From: Xestospongia muta
Lineage: Eukaryota; Porifera; Demospongiae; Haplosclerida; Petrosiidae
Assembly (NCBI GenBank): GCA_963693285.1
Contig: OY848918.1
Span: 17,130,035 to 17,194,034 of the forward strand
DNA length: 64,000 nt
Reading direction: 5' to 3'
This document shows positions 13,401 to 25,327 of this stretch, piece by piece. Within the stretch, counting starts at the first letter, position 1; each line of letters opens with the position of its first letter. The position numbers and the translations under genes are program-made. A model generated the notes under the pieces. That model made no database searches, had not been told where the DNA came from, and saw only the letters and a program-made list of their open reading frames with translations.

Positions 13401-16400
13401 GCATTAATCTCTCGTGCTCATTCGGTTGTAAAGACTACAAAACAAAGGGAATGCTTTGAGATCTAACCAAATGTGAGTGCAGGGCAAGTTCAAGACATTG
13501 TGTAAGTCTTGTTATCTTCCTCTATTTAGTACCATAAAGCAGCAATATCCAGCTGGAAATAAGTTTATTTAACTGATGATAAGGCTATTCCAATTAAATT
13601 CATTGTTTCCCATTACCCACCCATGTGACATGGCCTGCCGCTTCATTATTAGGTTTTGTTCATTATTTTTGTTTAAATATAATGGCTGATTTTGCCAATG
13701 TTTCGGTTTTTCTGCCGTCTTTTAAGAGAATGCTGATACCCTGGACGATTACTCAAATCCCAGAAGTTGAGTATACATTTTTAGATTTCTTCATCTCCGT
13801 AATACGGCCGAAAATACCTGGGTCGTCACCTCATATTTACGAAGTATTGTCATCGAATGTTGGACCTCAGAAGGACTCTTTGGACCCTGTTGATTCAGCA
13901 TTGCTCATTCAGCCTGTCATATCATCTTTTGGCAGGTTTTTAAAGTATTGTGTATGTGTGAATGGGAAAACTGAAAGTACGACAACGTCTGTCTCATGTG
14001 AGTCAACAGTCAATGCTTTTGATGTTTCAATGGACTCCGCCTGACAAATGTATCTTCAGGAGCATCAACCACCTGACTCCAGTTTACAGCCAATCACAGA
14101 AAGGAATCGAAAGGACAAATTATACAATGAAATCATAATTTTCATGACATCAAAGGGCTGAAGTTCAATGCTGATGAGGTAGATACATCTGGTACTAAGC
14201 TTGTTCGGTTGCTGTGCAGATATTTTGGTACATTGATTGCCATCGTCATGTTTTCCTGTTACGCTCGTTACCAGTATCAAAAGAATTCGTTTGTTTACCA
14301 AAAAGAAATAATTTTAATGTACTGAAGTACATAATACATTTCTTTTTCTCCTCCTATCTCTCTTATACTTTTTACTTCTGTAAATGTTCCTTTTGTTGTG
14401 GTCAATATCATTCTCTGACTCTTTCTTATACAATGTACCTTTTCTTATGTTCCCTCTGTTGTACAATAAATGTATTCTTTGGCTCTCTTATACATATACT
14501 CATTTTCATGTGTTCCTTCTGTTGTATAGTTATTCTCTGTTGTACAATTACATTCTCTGGCTGGATGAACTCCAAATATTAACATTCCTTGAATCTCTTA
14601 TTCTCATTTCCTTCTGTTGTATGTTTATTTGTGTGCTCCTTCTTTTGTACAGTAAAATTTTGTCCTGTCATTCTCTCTTCTGTTGTTCAGTGGTGTTTGT
14701 TCTGTTTTGTTAAATGATGTGGGCATTAAAATTGATTCATTGACGAACTCCAAGAATTTGGGATGGATTTCTGACAGTAAGCCACAATTAGAGGTCAAGT
14801 CTCAATTGTGACTAACAATCAATGCTGTGGTATGTAATAACGTTGCCAGAATGCGAAAAACAAACAATAATGAACACCACATTATTAATTAATTGAATCT
14901 GCCCGCCTGCATGGGCCCACCCGTGTAATGGGAAACAATGAATTTAATAGGTCAAGATGGATCAGACAGATTTTATACTAATGAATGCTTAAATGGTAAG
15001 AGGTGCTTTTACTTGAACAAGACAATGGTGATACATACAGGTTTGGCTACAATCATAATTCCACCATGACTGAAGAGGCGTGGAAGGTCAAAAGTTAACT
15101 GTTGTAGGTCTACCTAGGAAATGTCAGAATCATGGCAAGCCTATACCTTTTATGAAGAAAATGCCCACTGAAAAAGAAAAATAAGTACTTCATTACACAG
15201 CATACTTATTAGTAAACATCTTAGTTATTTTGAAGTGGTTTGTTGATGCCAATGTTGTTGATTCTGAAATTAAAGGTTCTCTTATTAATGAAGACAATGC
15301 TGAAGTCCGTCCAGAGACAATTTCCTGCTCCTGTTTAGATGACAATATATGTACTGTCGAACTTGTTATATCATTACTGATAAGTTGTGAAACTTCATTG
15401 CAGTATCTATGATTACAGTTCATTTATCATGTTTATTGAGTGGGTGTGGTTTTACTTTTTGAGGCGTGGTTTCGATTGCCAGACCAATTGTTGGAAAATA
15501 ACGAGTCTGATTATCGGACCAATAGGCTCTGCCTTTAAAGTTTGGTGTACTTCATGGAAATGTAAAGTTAAGTTGTTACTAGAGAAATTTAAAGAAGTTG
15601 ACAATACTGTTTCTCATGGAATCAGTTGATATTGTACTGAATTCCAGGGACTGTCGTTATCCTCAACTAGTTCATAATCATCATGAATACTGTTTTCTCA
15701 TAGAATCAATTAATGCCTATGATACCATAGAGAACTCCATGCTCAAAAAGTGTATAATCATCCACAACGATTCTTATTAATGTTGCAATGTATTCTAGTT
15801 ATGTATTGGTTAAAGTGGAAGGTATGTCACATATATGTTGTGTGTGGTTTTATTTTCTACATGCTCAATAATTTAGAATGATTTTGACTTTATGTCTTGT
15901 GGAATCCATATATTATAATGTTATATGAGGTGACAAAACAACAAATAACTACATAATTACATGAATTAATAACAACATTACATACAATATACAGTCATGC
16001 ATAATAATGACAACATGTTTAATAATGAAGACACTTACTTTGTTAATGGCATCCAGTGATGCACCAGACTTTATTAGCACATCAGCTACATCATTGTGGC
16101 CATATAAAGCAGCAATGTGAAGGGGAGTATTATTGTTCTACATAAAGTAGATATCAGTATTTATGATCAATTCACTTTATAATATATAGCTACAACTAAT
16201 GATACATTATAAAGGGTAGGTAAAATAATTCAATGTTTTTAAACTAATGTGTATAGAGAGGTTGATAATTTATGTGATGTCAGCAGTAGTATTTATGATA
16301 ACTAGCTATGATATGTTTGGAAATTAAAATGTTTATCATATTATGTCACATATATTTTACCTATAGATTTACAATACAGTCTCATAATACAATATATGAC

Positions 16401-19400
16401 AGTAAGTGGTTTGCTAAGTACATGCTCCATAAAATTTATATTATTAACAAGTTATAACTAGTATAATACAATAGCTGTATAATAGCTAAATATGATAGGA
16501 ATTAAGTATACACAATATCAGGTGTTAAATGAAAAGGAAGACTAATTATTATCAATATATATCAGGTAACCTACACTATTTAATAATATCATTGTTGACA
16601 ATTTTGTTACAATCATTCTATTGTTAGTTCTCTTTTACTCCACATAACACTATGTAAGCAAAAATGCATGTTTTAATTTTATGCAACAAACCTGACAATT
16701 AAATGTTAAAGTATACTCAAGTATGTAATATCATACTTGTCTGAACAAGCTAAGGCACTTCAAATAGACTATGAGGCTATAGGACAAGTGATCTACATGA
16801 CTTGTATAACATATATTATAAAAAATTATAAAAAGTTGTAGATTGTTGAATTTTGTTTGTTATTCGATTTATTCTTGTTGATAATAATAGTAATAAATTT
16901 ATTAAAACAATGTTATGTTAGTGGAAGCTTTATTTATAGAAAAATGTCCACAATGTGTACAAGAAATAATTTTTTACAACAGGTGCTTGCTTGTGCTTGA
17001 TGATAGATCATATTGTGGATAAATTCATATTTTCATGTTTTGTGATTAGAACAGTAGATAAATGAAAATGTCACAACTTTTATAGCTTTAATACTTATTA
17101 ATCAAAATGATGTACTCTACAAACCATAACTGTATTCTTGAGGTAATCAAGGAATAAGCTGGGACTAATGTGGTAAGACTTTTTGTGAAGAAAACATGAA
17201 GAAATAATATATACTCTCATGATAGCAATATAAAGTACATATCTTATTATCAGAGATCACATTCTATATAATGCCCTATTTTGTTGGCTGGTTGTTATTG
17301 GCAACATTTAATTTCACAGTCAGTTTTAAGTAGGTTTATTTATTATTCACAGCATGTATTTGGTGATATATAGTATCAACAATTATTAAGGAAATTATAT
17401 CATATAAAGACTTTATTGACTAGGGAAGTAAGAAGTCCACAATGTCAAATAAATAATAGCAATTACCAAATGGTACCCAAAGTGATACACTCTTCCTATA
17501 GTTAGTAAAAGTTAGTAAAAGTTTTAATAGCAAAAGAAAGATCGAATTGTATATGTTCTGCATTGGGAATAGGGGGGAGGGTTCCGTAGATGTAATTAAA
17601 ATAAAAAGAATTGTTGAGAAGCCAAACAAACATGTCAAGACATTGTAAGGTAGTTGTTATAAAGAGAAACATAATGGCCCTACTTTTTAACATAATTTAG
17701 TAATAATTTCTATAAAATGAATGCATTCTTCTTGATAATTTAATGCATAAATAACGATATTCTGCATTAAGAATTTGTGTTTGAGGCATGTTTTACATTC
17801 ATAGCCATAACATAGTCAATTGTGTAATATGTGATGTCTCTGTACAAGCTAAGGCACTTCAAATACACTATAAGACTATATGACATGACATGATCCAGTC
17901 TTGTGATCTATACTGTAAGCTCATGTATATATGAACAATTAAACCACAATTTAGTTGTTTTGTCATATACTCTTTGACAAGAAAGAAAGATTTTCACAAT
18001 GCTTAGAGCCTTTGTGATCACTTTATAAGGATCTGTACTCAAAGCATAATCCATCCAATTAAAGTTTAGTTAATTGTAAGTTTGTTAGTATAACAGATTA
18101 ATCTAAACAATCAACAGTCAGTACTTAGTTGTTTTACAATATTACTGATAATTGTCATTGACATAGATATGACTAATTAAGAGACAAAAGACACACAAAG
18201 AATTTTGATAATTTGTTTAAACATTCTTTATGTTTTGTGACTTTGTTTGTTTCTGTATGTGTTAATTCATTATATGATATACTGGTCTTAATATAAAATA
18301 CAAAATAAGTTGTAATATATATGTGATAAATAACACTGTGAACAAATAGTACAATGGTTTGATTAAAAAAGACTATGTAGCAAATGTCTAAATATCTAGT
18401 CATACTATCAGTACAGAGGAAGAGGTATAGTCATTTAACTTATATAGGTTTGGGACAGTCCTAGACTTTCAGAATGCTTTTGAATATATATAAAGTAGGT
18501 TTTGCTTACCGTGGCATGCTGTCATTGTTTGATTTTCTCTTTTATTATATATACATGTATGGGAGTGTCACAGAATGTTTAATCCCCCCAAAAATCTAAT
18601 ACTCAAATTGTCTAATCCCAATATGTCTAATCCCAAAATATCTATAGAATGTACTAACTGAACAAAGAGTCTAACCTCAATAAGCTGCAATAAACAGAGA
18701 TTTACAAATAGCACAAATTTAAATTATATCTGACTTTGCACTAGTTTATTGCAGTCTCTTGAGCTACAATTTTTAGGCACTATTCTTCATGTATGTTACT
18801 TCCACTTGGTGCAGAGCTTATGGAGAAAAAGCACAGAACATTGGTCTAATATAAAATTACATGGAAGCATATTTTATTAGATGCTTGATTCAAAAGACAG
18901 CAACTATAACATTTGTACTACTTAACTTTGTATGAATAGCTTGGAATGCTATAACACCAGACATACCAGATGATGTTTGAGTGAAACCATTTGATGAATA
19001 TTTTGAAAACACTTGAATAAAGAGCGAATTCACAATAAGAATGTTGAATTATTTAATTATAAAGGTCTATGAATTCGAACATACAATATTTATGGTTGCC
19101 ACAAAAACTTATTCTACATCTTCTAACTTTTAAAATTATTCCAGAGAAAGCAGGCAACTACAGAAATAACAATTAGTATATTGGAAGCAGATGATTCAGA
19201 GGGCTGACAGAAAGAAAGTTATGAAAACAGAGGGAAAATGCAACTTTTACAATCAGAACTAACCAGTGGTGAGAGGACCTTAGACTCATATATATATGGT
19301 AATAGTCATTGTGTACTTTCTATTGAGAACTGAGATATGCACCATTTCGAAAGTACTCGATGTGAACAATAGTGAACGTTTTTGTAACAGCTTCTGATGT

Positions 19401-22400
19401 CTAAAAGAGGCTTCCCCGTTTTACAATTAAACTGGGTGGGGCTCTGTATGGAACCTTCATCAAATAAAGGGTTTAATGAAGTTAGCAATAAGGAAGCTAC
19501 TAAGAAATCTTATCACGACCGCATAATCTAACCATAGTTATTTAACAGTTGGTGAAGGTATGTAACTATTGTAAATATGGACATGAATAGTTTGAAGGTA
19601 TTGTTATTAAGAAAAGTGGAAGTCTGAGATTTCTGGTTAAAATGGCTAAAGGTATAATAGCTAAATATGATAGGAATTAAGTATACACAATATCAGGTGT
19701 TAAATGAAAAGGAAGACTAATTATTACCAATATATATCAGGTAACCTACACTATCTAATAATATGACTATTGACATCATTTTGTTACAATCATTCTATTG
19801 TTAGTTCTCTTTTACTCCACATAACACTATGTAAGCAAAAATGCATGTTTAAATTTTATGCAACAAACCTGACAATTAAATGTTAAAGTATACTCAAGTA
19901 TGTAATATCATACTTGTCTGCACAAGCTAAGACACTTCAAATAGACTATGAGGCTATAGGACAAGTGATCTACATGACTTGCATAACATATATTATAAAA
20001 ATTATAAAAATTGTATATTGTTGAATTTTGTTTGTTATTTGATTTATTCTTGTTGATAATAATAGTAATAAATTTATCAAAACAATGACGTAATGTTAGT
20101 GAAAGCTTGGTTTAGAGAAATATGTCGACATTGTGTACAAGAAATAATTTTTTACAACACATGCTTGCTTGTACTTGATGATAGATCATATTGTGGATAA
20201 ATTTATATTTTCATGTTTTGTAATTAAAACTGTAGATAAATGAAAATGAAAATTAAGCTGGGACTAATGTGGTAAGACTTTTTGTGTAGAAAACTTGAAC
20301 AAATAATATATACTGTCATGATAGCAATATAAAGTACATATCTTATTATCAGAGATCACATTCTATATAATGCCCTATTTTGTTGGCTGGTTGTTATTGG
20401 CAACATTTAATTACTCTGTTTTAAGTAGGTTTATTTATTATTCATAGTATGTATTTGGTGATATATAGTATCAATAATTATTAAGGAAATTATATCATAT
20501 AAAGACTTTATTGATTAGGGAAGTAAGAAGACTCTACTAACAACATGTACCAGCCATCAAACAATGACAATGATTAGACTTTTGACTTAGTGACTCTCAT
20601 AGTTAGCTTTTATTATCTGATGACAACAATGAAGATAGTACAGCATACATTACAAACCACTGGTACATCATACTTATAGACTGAGTATAAAAACACTGCC
20701 AAGTATTGGAAACTATTACTTAACATATAGAAACTTTGTTATATTATTTCTTTGTCAACATAGACTCTGTACAGGTTGGTTGTGTTACTAGAGTAACAGT
20801 TACATAACATTCTAACATTGTACAACAAGACTTGTTGACTCCACCCACACAGAAATATACAGTACTTGGAAAAGCATACTTATCACATAACTTGTCAACA
20901 TAGACTATTTATATTCTAAATGTATAATCTAAATGTACACTGTGCTTGTTTCTGTGAAAATTCATGTATTCTATTCCTTATAATTTATGTTAATTACTTC
21001 ATATTACTTACAGTACATATATTGGAATGTAATCTCCACCATAACTTTAAAATCGTGAATGTTTTAAGTTCTGTTTATATAGTGTTAGAATGATGATAAC
21101 AAGTTGTTGAATGTATTTATTTATAATATAATATCAATACATATAAAGATCTATTAGACTATAAGTTTGTGATTTCACTAATCCATTATTAAACACATGA
21201 AATCAATATATTCATTAACTAGATTAGTGCTGCCACGATAATTCATAATATTGATATATCCCGGTATAAACAGTCACGATATGATATGATATAAATTACT
21301 TTTTATTGATATAAAACACACCTATTTAAATAGGCTCGTGAGTAGACTTGTGCATAATTTTTTTTTTAATTTGTCGCTACATGTGTTCCATCAGAACACC
21401 TGTTCAGTACCACTGGTAATGTAATTACTGAAAAAAGAAACTGTTTAACACCACAACATGCAGACCAGTTAATCTTTTTGTTTGAGAATTGTTGATTTAT
21501 TACAAATATAAAAATTTCAAAATTTATCATGACATGTGATATATCGTGATATAAATATCCATAATATGTGATATAGATTTTTATATATCATGGCAACACT
21601 AAACTGGATATTAAAAGTGATGACTCTTTGCTACTATCACTCATAAAAACCATTCATTATATATAATACAAAAGGTTTCCATATTTCCTGAGTCAACAAG
21701 TAATGTGTATTAAATGGGAATTCATTTTAGACCACACTATTTGTTTTTATTAGTAAGGTTTCCATTATTCATAAGTCCAATGTTCCACTGTACCGATACT
21801 GATAGACTTACATGTACTTAATATGACATTTGTCATGTTATTTGGCAAAACTACACATGTTGTGCTAAAAACTTTGAAAAACTGTTGTGTATATGTGGTT
21901 GCTATGCTGCCATTTTGTACATGATTTTTAACAAATTTGGTTACTAAGTATTTTTATGATTTGTTTTCCTGGATACCAAGTATGGTATATATCCAGTACA
22001 AAATGAATGTATGAAACCATTTGTCTCAAAACTATTTAGAGGAACATGTGTTTCCCAAATTAGGTCACATTTAATATATTTTCCAAATTCCAATGATTGA
22101 TATATAATTATAATGTTTACAATAGTTAGTGATTACTATTTTACTTAATTATTATAGTACAATGTAAAAGAGAGTAGTCTATTGTACAATGTACATTATA
22201 CAAGAGTTGTAGTCTTCATGTAGATATTATGTAACAGACAAACACAAACATAATAACATTGAAGTATGAAGACTTGACAATATCAACCACTGAACATATT
22301 ATAAACTAAAACAAGTAACTTGTTTTATAAGATCCTCATAACTTAACTTTGTACTAAATTATAATCATAATATGAGGTACTAATAAGTTTAAATTACAAT

Positions 22401-25327
22401 ATTAAACACTAACCTTATCTAGTGCATGTATATTGGCATTATTTTTAATTAGCATTTCTGCTATTTCAGCATTAGATGCCCAGTGTAATGCTGTTGTCCC
22501 AATCTGAAAAAGAAGAAATATAAAGTTAATACTAGATAACTAACAGTATACTATACATTGTACATAAACAAGTACTATCATAACATGTGGTCAATATCAG
22601 TGGAGGTTCATGTTGTTTATTCTCTCTCTTATGACTATTATTAGTAGCTCATCACGTCATGTCAATGTAGTACATTCAACAAACATTATATTATGAGCTA
22701 CAAAACTAACATGTTTAGGAAAGACTACTAATACATGTGTAAAAATATGGTGAAACCAAGTCTGAATTAATGATGATAAACCTCATACAATAATACAAAG
22801 GTTGACATCAACTATATATGAGTTACAATGTCATAATATAACACATTACTACAAGTATACTGTGTACAAGTATGTCATGTGTTCTTTTCTAAAACAATCT
22901 CTTTATCAAAGAAGATATTATTTCAAAATATATTAGAAAGGTAAATAAAGCTGTCATGTGGACATCCAGCCACTAGAGTAGGCTTCTATTATAATCAGAA
23001 ACATTCTTGCCAATGAAAGGACCTAATAATCAATATGGATGCAGGACCAGGGCTATTGATACTACTCCCAAGGGTGTAAAGGTAAAAAGGATTGAAGGTA
23101 GAAATCCTCCCAAACGTGGTCATAGTAATGACTTTGCCTTGTCGCCAATGAAGTATTGTGAAAAGGATCAAATAAATATAAAGAGAACAACGATAATTCT
23201 TACAAATCATATTATAGTCAAAAAACCAATGACAATATGACTGAAGAGCTTATATACTAAAGTATATACATCAACTGACACCATAGTAACAATGAACAGT
23301 AACAAGGACACACTAATTAAATTTAAACAATAAGAAAGACAACAAAGAAAACAGACTAGGAACCAATCGTCCAATATGGTATATGTACAGAATTATTGTA
23401 CAAGTCACATGACATAATACATCATATAAAATATCTTATTTGCTCATAGAGATGTAATAATGTCACTCAATTTTAGAATACCATTCAAAAATATAAACAT
23501 TATTACATGACATATTACATTTATAGAGTTCACATGTATACATATACATGTACATGTACAATGTATACATATATACATTACAACAGTATTGTTACTATAT
23601 ATGAACACTTACCTCATTAGTGGAATTAGGATTGGCATGTTTTTGCAAAAGGAACAATACCACTTTGGTGTGTCCATTTTGAGATGCAGCAATCAATGGT
23701 GTATCCTGCCACTATATAAGAGTAGATGACAATGTTTATTATTAACAAATGATACTTTCAAGAAAGAAAATATAGTCACAATCTATTTAATAAGTACAAT
23801 TTATTTTAAAGAGTACATACAATATCACAATAGTATCAGTACTATTAGTATATCAATGAAATATTAGTTGTTGTTAATAAACTATATTGGTCATACTCAG
23901 GTAATGAATAATTAGTTAGTGTTATTACAAATGTATACTTCACATTACATATCTTTTGATCAACTTACAAGATTAGTTACATTACTTGACAGAACATGTC
24001 ACTGTAAAAACTGTCTGATAATAGTGGCTATAATTTTGGGACTAATAGCATTACATTCTGATTACTGAAATATCAATGAAAATTGTACTCTCTGTCACTA
24101 TGTTTAAAAGTAAATGAAACTATTTTCATACTATATCTAGGACTCTATGATGTGTCTACTGATTAGATCTCTACTTAGAAGATCAAAACAACCATGGTCA
24201 TCTAGTTGTCTAATAGTTGATGACTCTTTAGTTGTTACTAAGACATACTGATATAATATTCAATTCATTGTTGTATTATGTAAATTACTTATTTTCTTGT
24301 GATCTTTAGTATTGATTGTCTAGGCAAAAATAAAGTCCATTGTATCCTTGATCAACTAATACCTCTCTAACTAAGAGACTTGTAACATTATTTAACACAA
24401 GAGATATGTACGAAAAGTTATTAAGCAATTGTCTGTGGCTGTATGGAGGATAATAGAGAACCTTTTCAGAGGCAGTTCTAAGGAATGGCATTACGGGGGA
24501 GCTGTAAGTTTAGGACCACGCCCTTTATTTTGCGCATGTGCAATTTAGTAACAGTGGTATTAGATTATAGCTCAACCAACATCATACTCTAATGATGATA
24601 CAGTGTGTAGTGATGTGATGATTATTGGATCTTAGACTTATTTATAAAAACACACTGTATATGAAAAATAGGCTTTAATGTTGAGATATATACTTAAATA
24701 TTGAGAGCTGGCAACTTACATGGTGTGGATTATGATAGTTTACATCACCACCTTGTTCAATAGTAGATTTGACTTCTTCAATGTTTCCATCACTAGCTGC
24801 CCAGTATAGTCGTAGATTCTATTATAAAGACAACATGTATCATGTAGTGTAGTATAGTGAGTATACAGATCAGCCCTTATAACTAAAAGACCATCTTTTA
24901 GAAAGATATTCTGTCTATACAATAAAACTGATATGTGAGTTTAGTTAGTATCACAGTGATATATAGGGATAATGACATAGTAATAGAAAAATTATAGACT
25001 TACTAGATCATCCTGAGACATTTTGAAAAGTGTAGGTTCTTAGTTGGTCACTGTTCCTATGTCAGGTGTCTATAGATAATATAGGAAGTAGGTGACATAG
25101 ATAGTAATAACTATATACTACATTTGATTGTGGAAACTCTACTAACTAAATCAACTGTAACCTAATTATAGTAAGATAGAATATACTGTCTGTCTACTAA
25201 CTACTACTATATGTAATAGATATACACTCACACTATGTATGTACTGTACACTATATGATATCATTGGATACTAATAATATTCAAAAGCTTTAGTAGTAGA
25301 ATAGAATATCAAAGTAATATACTAACC
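7249..25327 (-). CDS. Gene 1: ankyrin repeat - P-loop GTPase - Death domain protein (whole locus, multi-exon)
   Basis: Minus-strand gene spanning a 5' non-coding exon, a start exon, four one-repeat ankyrin exons, a short transition exon, a large GTPase exon and a Death-fold exon. All internal junctions I placed from the start exon to the GTPase exon are GT-AG and keep frame (phases 0,0,0,0,0,1). Family knowledge: ankyrin repeats bind protein ligands, the Ras/Roc-like domain is a nucleotide switch, and Death domains recruit signalling adaptors, so a cytosolic stress, cell-death or immune role is plausible but inferred. Compared with gene 2 it has one more ankyrin exon but lacks roughly 330 residues of COR-like sequence after the GTPase. 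The Death domain is not in frame with the GTPase exon through any consensus intron. It may be a functional truncated form ending near 7472, a mis-assembled gene, or an early pseudogene. Confidence 0.75.
7475..8679 (-). CDS. Gene 1 GTPase exon (Ras/Roc-like P-loop domain)
   Basis: Open frame of about 400 residues from acceptor AATGTAG. Visible G motifs: Walker A GPPCVGKTS near the start, HDST as a switch-I-type threonine, LDSGGQPQF as the DxxGQ (G3) motif, and GTYYDKM at the usual G4 position, where the standard NKxD lysine/aspartate spacing is altered. A Ser/Glu/Asp-rich linker of about 100 residues separates switch I from G3, as in gene 2. The frame ends with TGA at 7474-7472, shortly after LIFPVDN, where gene 2 continues into its COR-like region. 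That region (about 330 residues) is missing here. Confidence 0.75.
9121..9184 (-). CDS. Gene 1 transition exon (half ankyrin repeat)
   Basis: A 64-nt exon, phase 0 in and phase 1 out, acceptor CATAG, donor GTATGT. It encodes DGKTALDLAPDRHVLRVLTD, the first half of an ankyrin repeat used as a cap, and joins through a split lysine codon to the GTPase exon. The equivalent exon in gene 2 (46529-46712) is longer and contains one complete repeat plus this cap. Confidence 0.65.
9185..13095. other. Gene 1 intron, 3' of the ankyrin exons
   Basis: Intron between the transition exon and ankyrin exon 4. Short frames (for example 11278-11469, 11869-12084 and 12640-12861) have no recognisable features. 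Nothing else could be supported before the Mutator-like element at 13105. Confidence 0.5.
13207..13500 (+). pseudogene. Decayed N-terminus of Mutator-like transposase
   Basis: Begins MATYEGMSFVVAETFASYAE, reaches two stops and a frame change near 13285, and then continues with NAVQLVHRESRTLEAARK, a stop, VPKRVEAANEDLRYHSINL and SCSFGCKDYKTKG, a further stop, and KCECRA. The Y-x-x-L/cysteine pattern (SCSFGC..Y..KG, then C-x-C) resembles the zinc-binding N-terminal domain of FAR1-type Mutator transposases. The family assignment is inference, but it agrees with the element ends. Confidence 0.5.
13598..14943 (+). mobile_element. TTAA-flanked DNA element nested in the Mutator-like element
   Basis: Perfect 19-bp inverted ends ATTCATTGTTTCCCATTAC, each bordered by TTAA (13594-13597 and 14944-14947). 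TTAA target duplications are typical of piggyBac and Kolobok elements, but the end sequence matches neither consensus I know. It carries one long plus-strand reading frame. It lies wholly inside the Mutator-like element, so it inserted later. Confidence 0.7.
13682..14290 (+). pseudogene. Unidentified broken ORF of the TTAA-flanked element
   Basis: Starts MADFANVSVFLPSFKRMLIP after an AT-rich lead and runs 120 codons to TGA at 14042. The same frame stays open beyond that stop (QMYLQEHQPPDSSLQPITER) and after a one-base shift continues LKFNADEVDTSGTKLVRLLC. So at least 200 residues were once coding. I recognise no catalytic motif, and DDE residues cannot be assigned. It may be a transposase fragment or an accessory protein. 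Confidence 0.4.
15543..16038. other. Gene 1 intron after the Mutator-like element
   Basis: Continuation of the intron to the donor of ankyrin exon 4. No recognisable feature was seen. Confidence 0.4.
16039..16137 (-). CDS. Gene 1 ankyrin exon 4
   Basis: A 99-nt phase-0 exon with acceptor GTAG and donor GTAAGT. It encodes NTPLHIAALYGHNDVADVLI plus KSGASLDAINK, a textbook ankyrin repeat and the best match to consensus in this gene. Its gene 2 counterpart (48228-48326) has lost the G of the donor GT. Confidence 0.8.
16482..17420. repeat. Intronic direct repeat, copy 1 (pairs with 19651-20530)
   Basis: About 0.9 kb that recurs in direct orientation 3.2 kb away in the same gene 1 intron, from TAGCTAAATATGATAGGAAT to the GACTTTATTGA...GGGAAGTAAGAAG end, with small indels. 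Gene 2 shows only one partial copy (from 48650), so the second copy arose in gene 1. Confidence 0.85.
17421..19650. other. Gene 1 intron between the direct repeats
   Basis: Partly shared with gene 2 (17820-18180 resembles 48900-49260). The part at about 18500-19640 has no counterpart in gene 2 and includes a short reiterated AATCCCAAAATATCTA-type motif near 18580-18650. It may be an unclassified insertion. Confidence 0.35.
19651..20530. repeat. Intronic direct repeat, copy 2 (pairs with 16482-17420)
   Basis: Second copy, slightly shorter through internal deletions, for example at 20245, where about 75 bp present in copy 1 are missing. It has no coding content. Confidence 0.85.
21225..21601. 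mobile_element. hAT-like MITE, 377 bp, with empty site in gene 2
   Basis: Ends TAGTGCTGCCACGATA and (inverted) TAGTGTTGCCATGATA. It is flanked by 8-bp repeats AACTAGAT (21217-21224) and AACTGGAT (21602-21609), which differ at one base. The paralogous intron of gene 2 at about 50160-50175 reads straight through (TTCATTAACTGGAC) with no element. It is rich in GATATA-type inverted motifs and has no coding capacity, so it is a non-autonomous element. Confidence 0.8.
22414..22503 (-). CDS. Gene 1 ankyrin exon 3 (30-residue repeat)
   Basis: A 90-nt phase-0 exon (acceptor TTTCAG, donor GTTAGT). It encodes a shortened ankyrin repeat, TTALHWASNAEIAEMLIKNN, which lacks the usual GxxE turn between helices, so it is three residues shorter than its neighbours. 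Gene 2 carries the same 30-residue form, so the short form predates the duplication. Confidence 0.75.
22504..23612. other. Gene 1 intron between ankyrin exons 2 and 3
   Basis: Alignable with the gene 2 intron except for about 380 bp (22757-23135) that gene 2 lacks. The part at 22735-22890 is also found at 32550-32765. Frames at 22995-23240 are not conserved and are not considered genes. Confidence 0.4.
23613..23711 (-). CDS. Gene 1 ankyrin exon 2
   Basis: A 99-nt phase-0 exon between ATAG and GTAAGT. It encodes one full repeat with TPLIAASQNGHTKVVLFLLQ, matching the ankyrin consensus TPLhxAaxxGHxxVVxxLL. It aligns with gene 2 exon 51798-51896 and with the broken relic at 36367-36461. Confidence 0.8.
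24720..24818 (-). CDS. Gene 1 ankyrin exon 1
   Basis: Exactly 99 nt (33 codons), phase 0 at both ends, acceptor ATAG and donor GTAAGT. The translation has the ankyrin pattern LYWAASDGNIEEVKSTIEQG followed by GDVNYHNPHH. It is the first repeat after the start exon. Gene 2 has no counterpart: the equivalent interval there is replaced by other sequence including a Tc1/mariner relic. Confidence 0.75.
25004..25069 (-). CDS. Gene 1 exon with start codon (MSQDDL)
   Basis: Acceptor TCTATAG lies just above 25069, followed by 48 nt of leader and ATG at 25021-25019. The coding part is only six codons (MSQDDL) and ends with the strong donor GTAAGT in phase 0. Gene 2 has the same exon (MSQEEL) with the same flanks, which supports both the start codon and the unusually short coding segment. 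Confidence 0.7.

Larger units (their letters stand above)
13105..15533 (+). mobile_element. Mutator-like DNA transposon, decayed, with 9-bp target duplication
   Basis: Flanked by a perfect 9-bp direct repeat TTTAAAGTT at 13096-13104 and 15534-15542. The ends are inverted repeats of about 95 bp (left 13105-13200, right about 15435-15533, outer ends GGCAGTGGCTAT and GGCAGAGCCTAT). A 9-bp duplication with long inverted repeats is the Mutator superfamily signature. Just inside the left repeat is a decayed coding region (13207-13500) resembling a FAR1/FLYWCH-like zinc-binding N-terminus. Most of the transposase is gone, and a second element is nested at 13598-14943. It sits in a gene 1 intron. Confidence 0.8.

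Noticed and set aside
14214..14713. Overlapping F/L/C-rich plus frames
   Set aside because: T-rich repetitive sequence (TGTTGTACA-type reiterations) inside the TTAA element; hydrophobic only because of composition.
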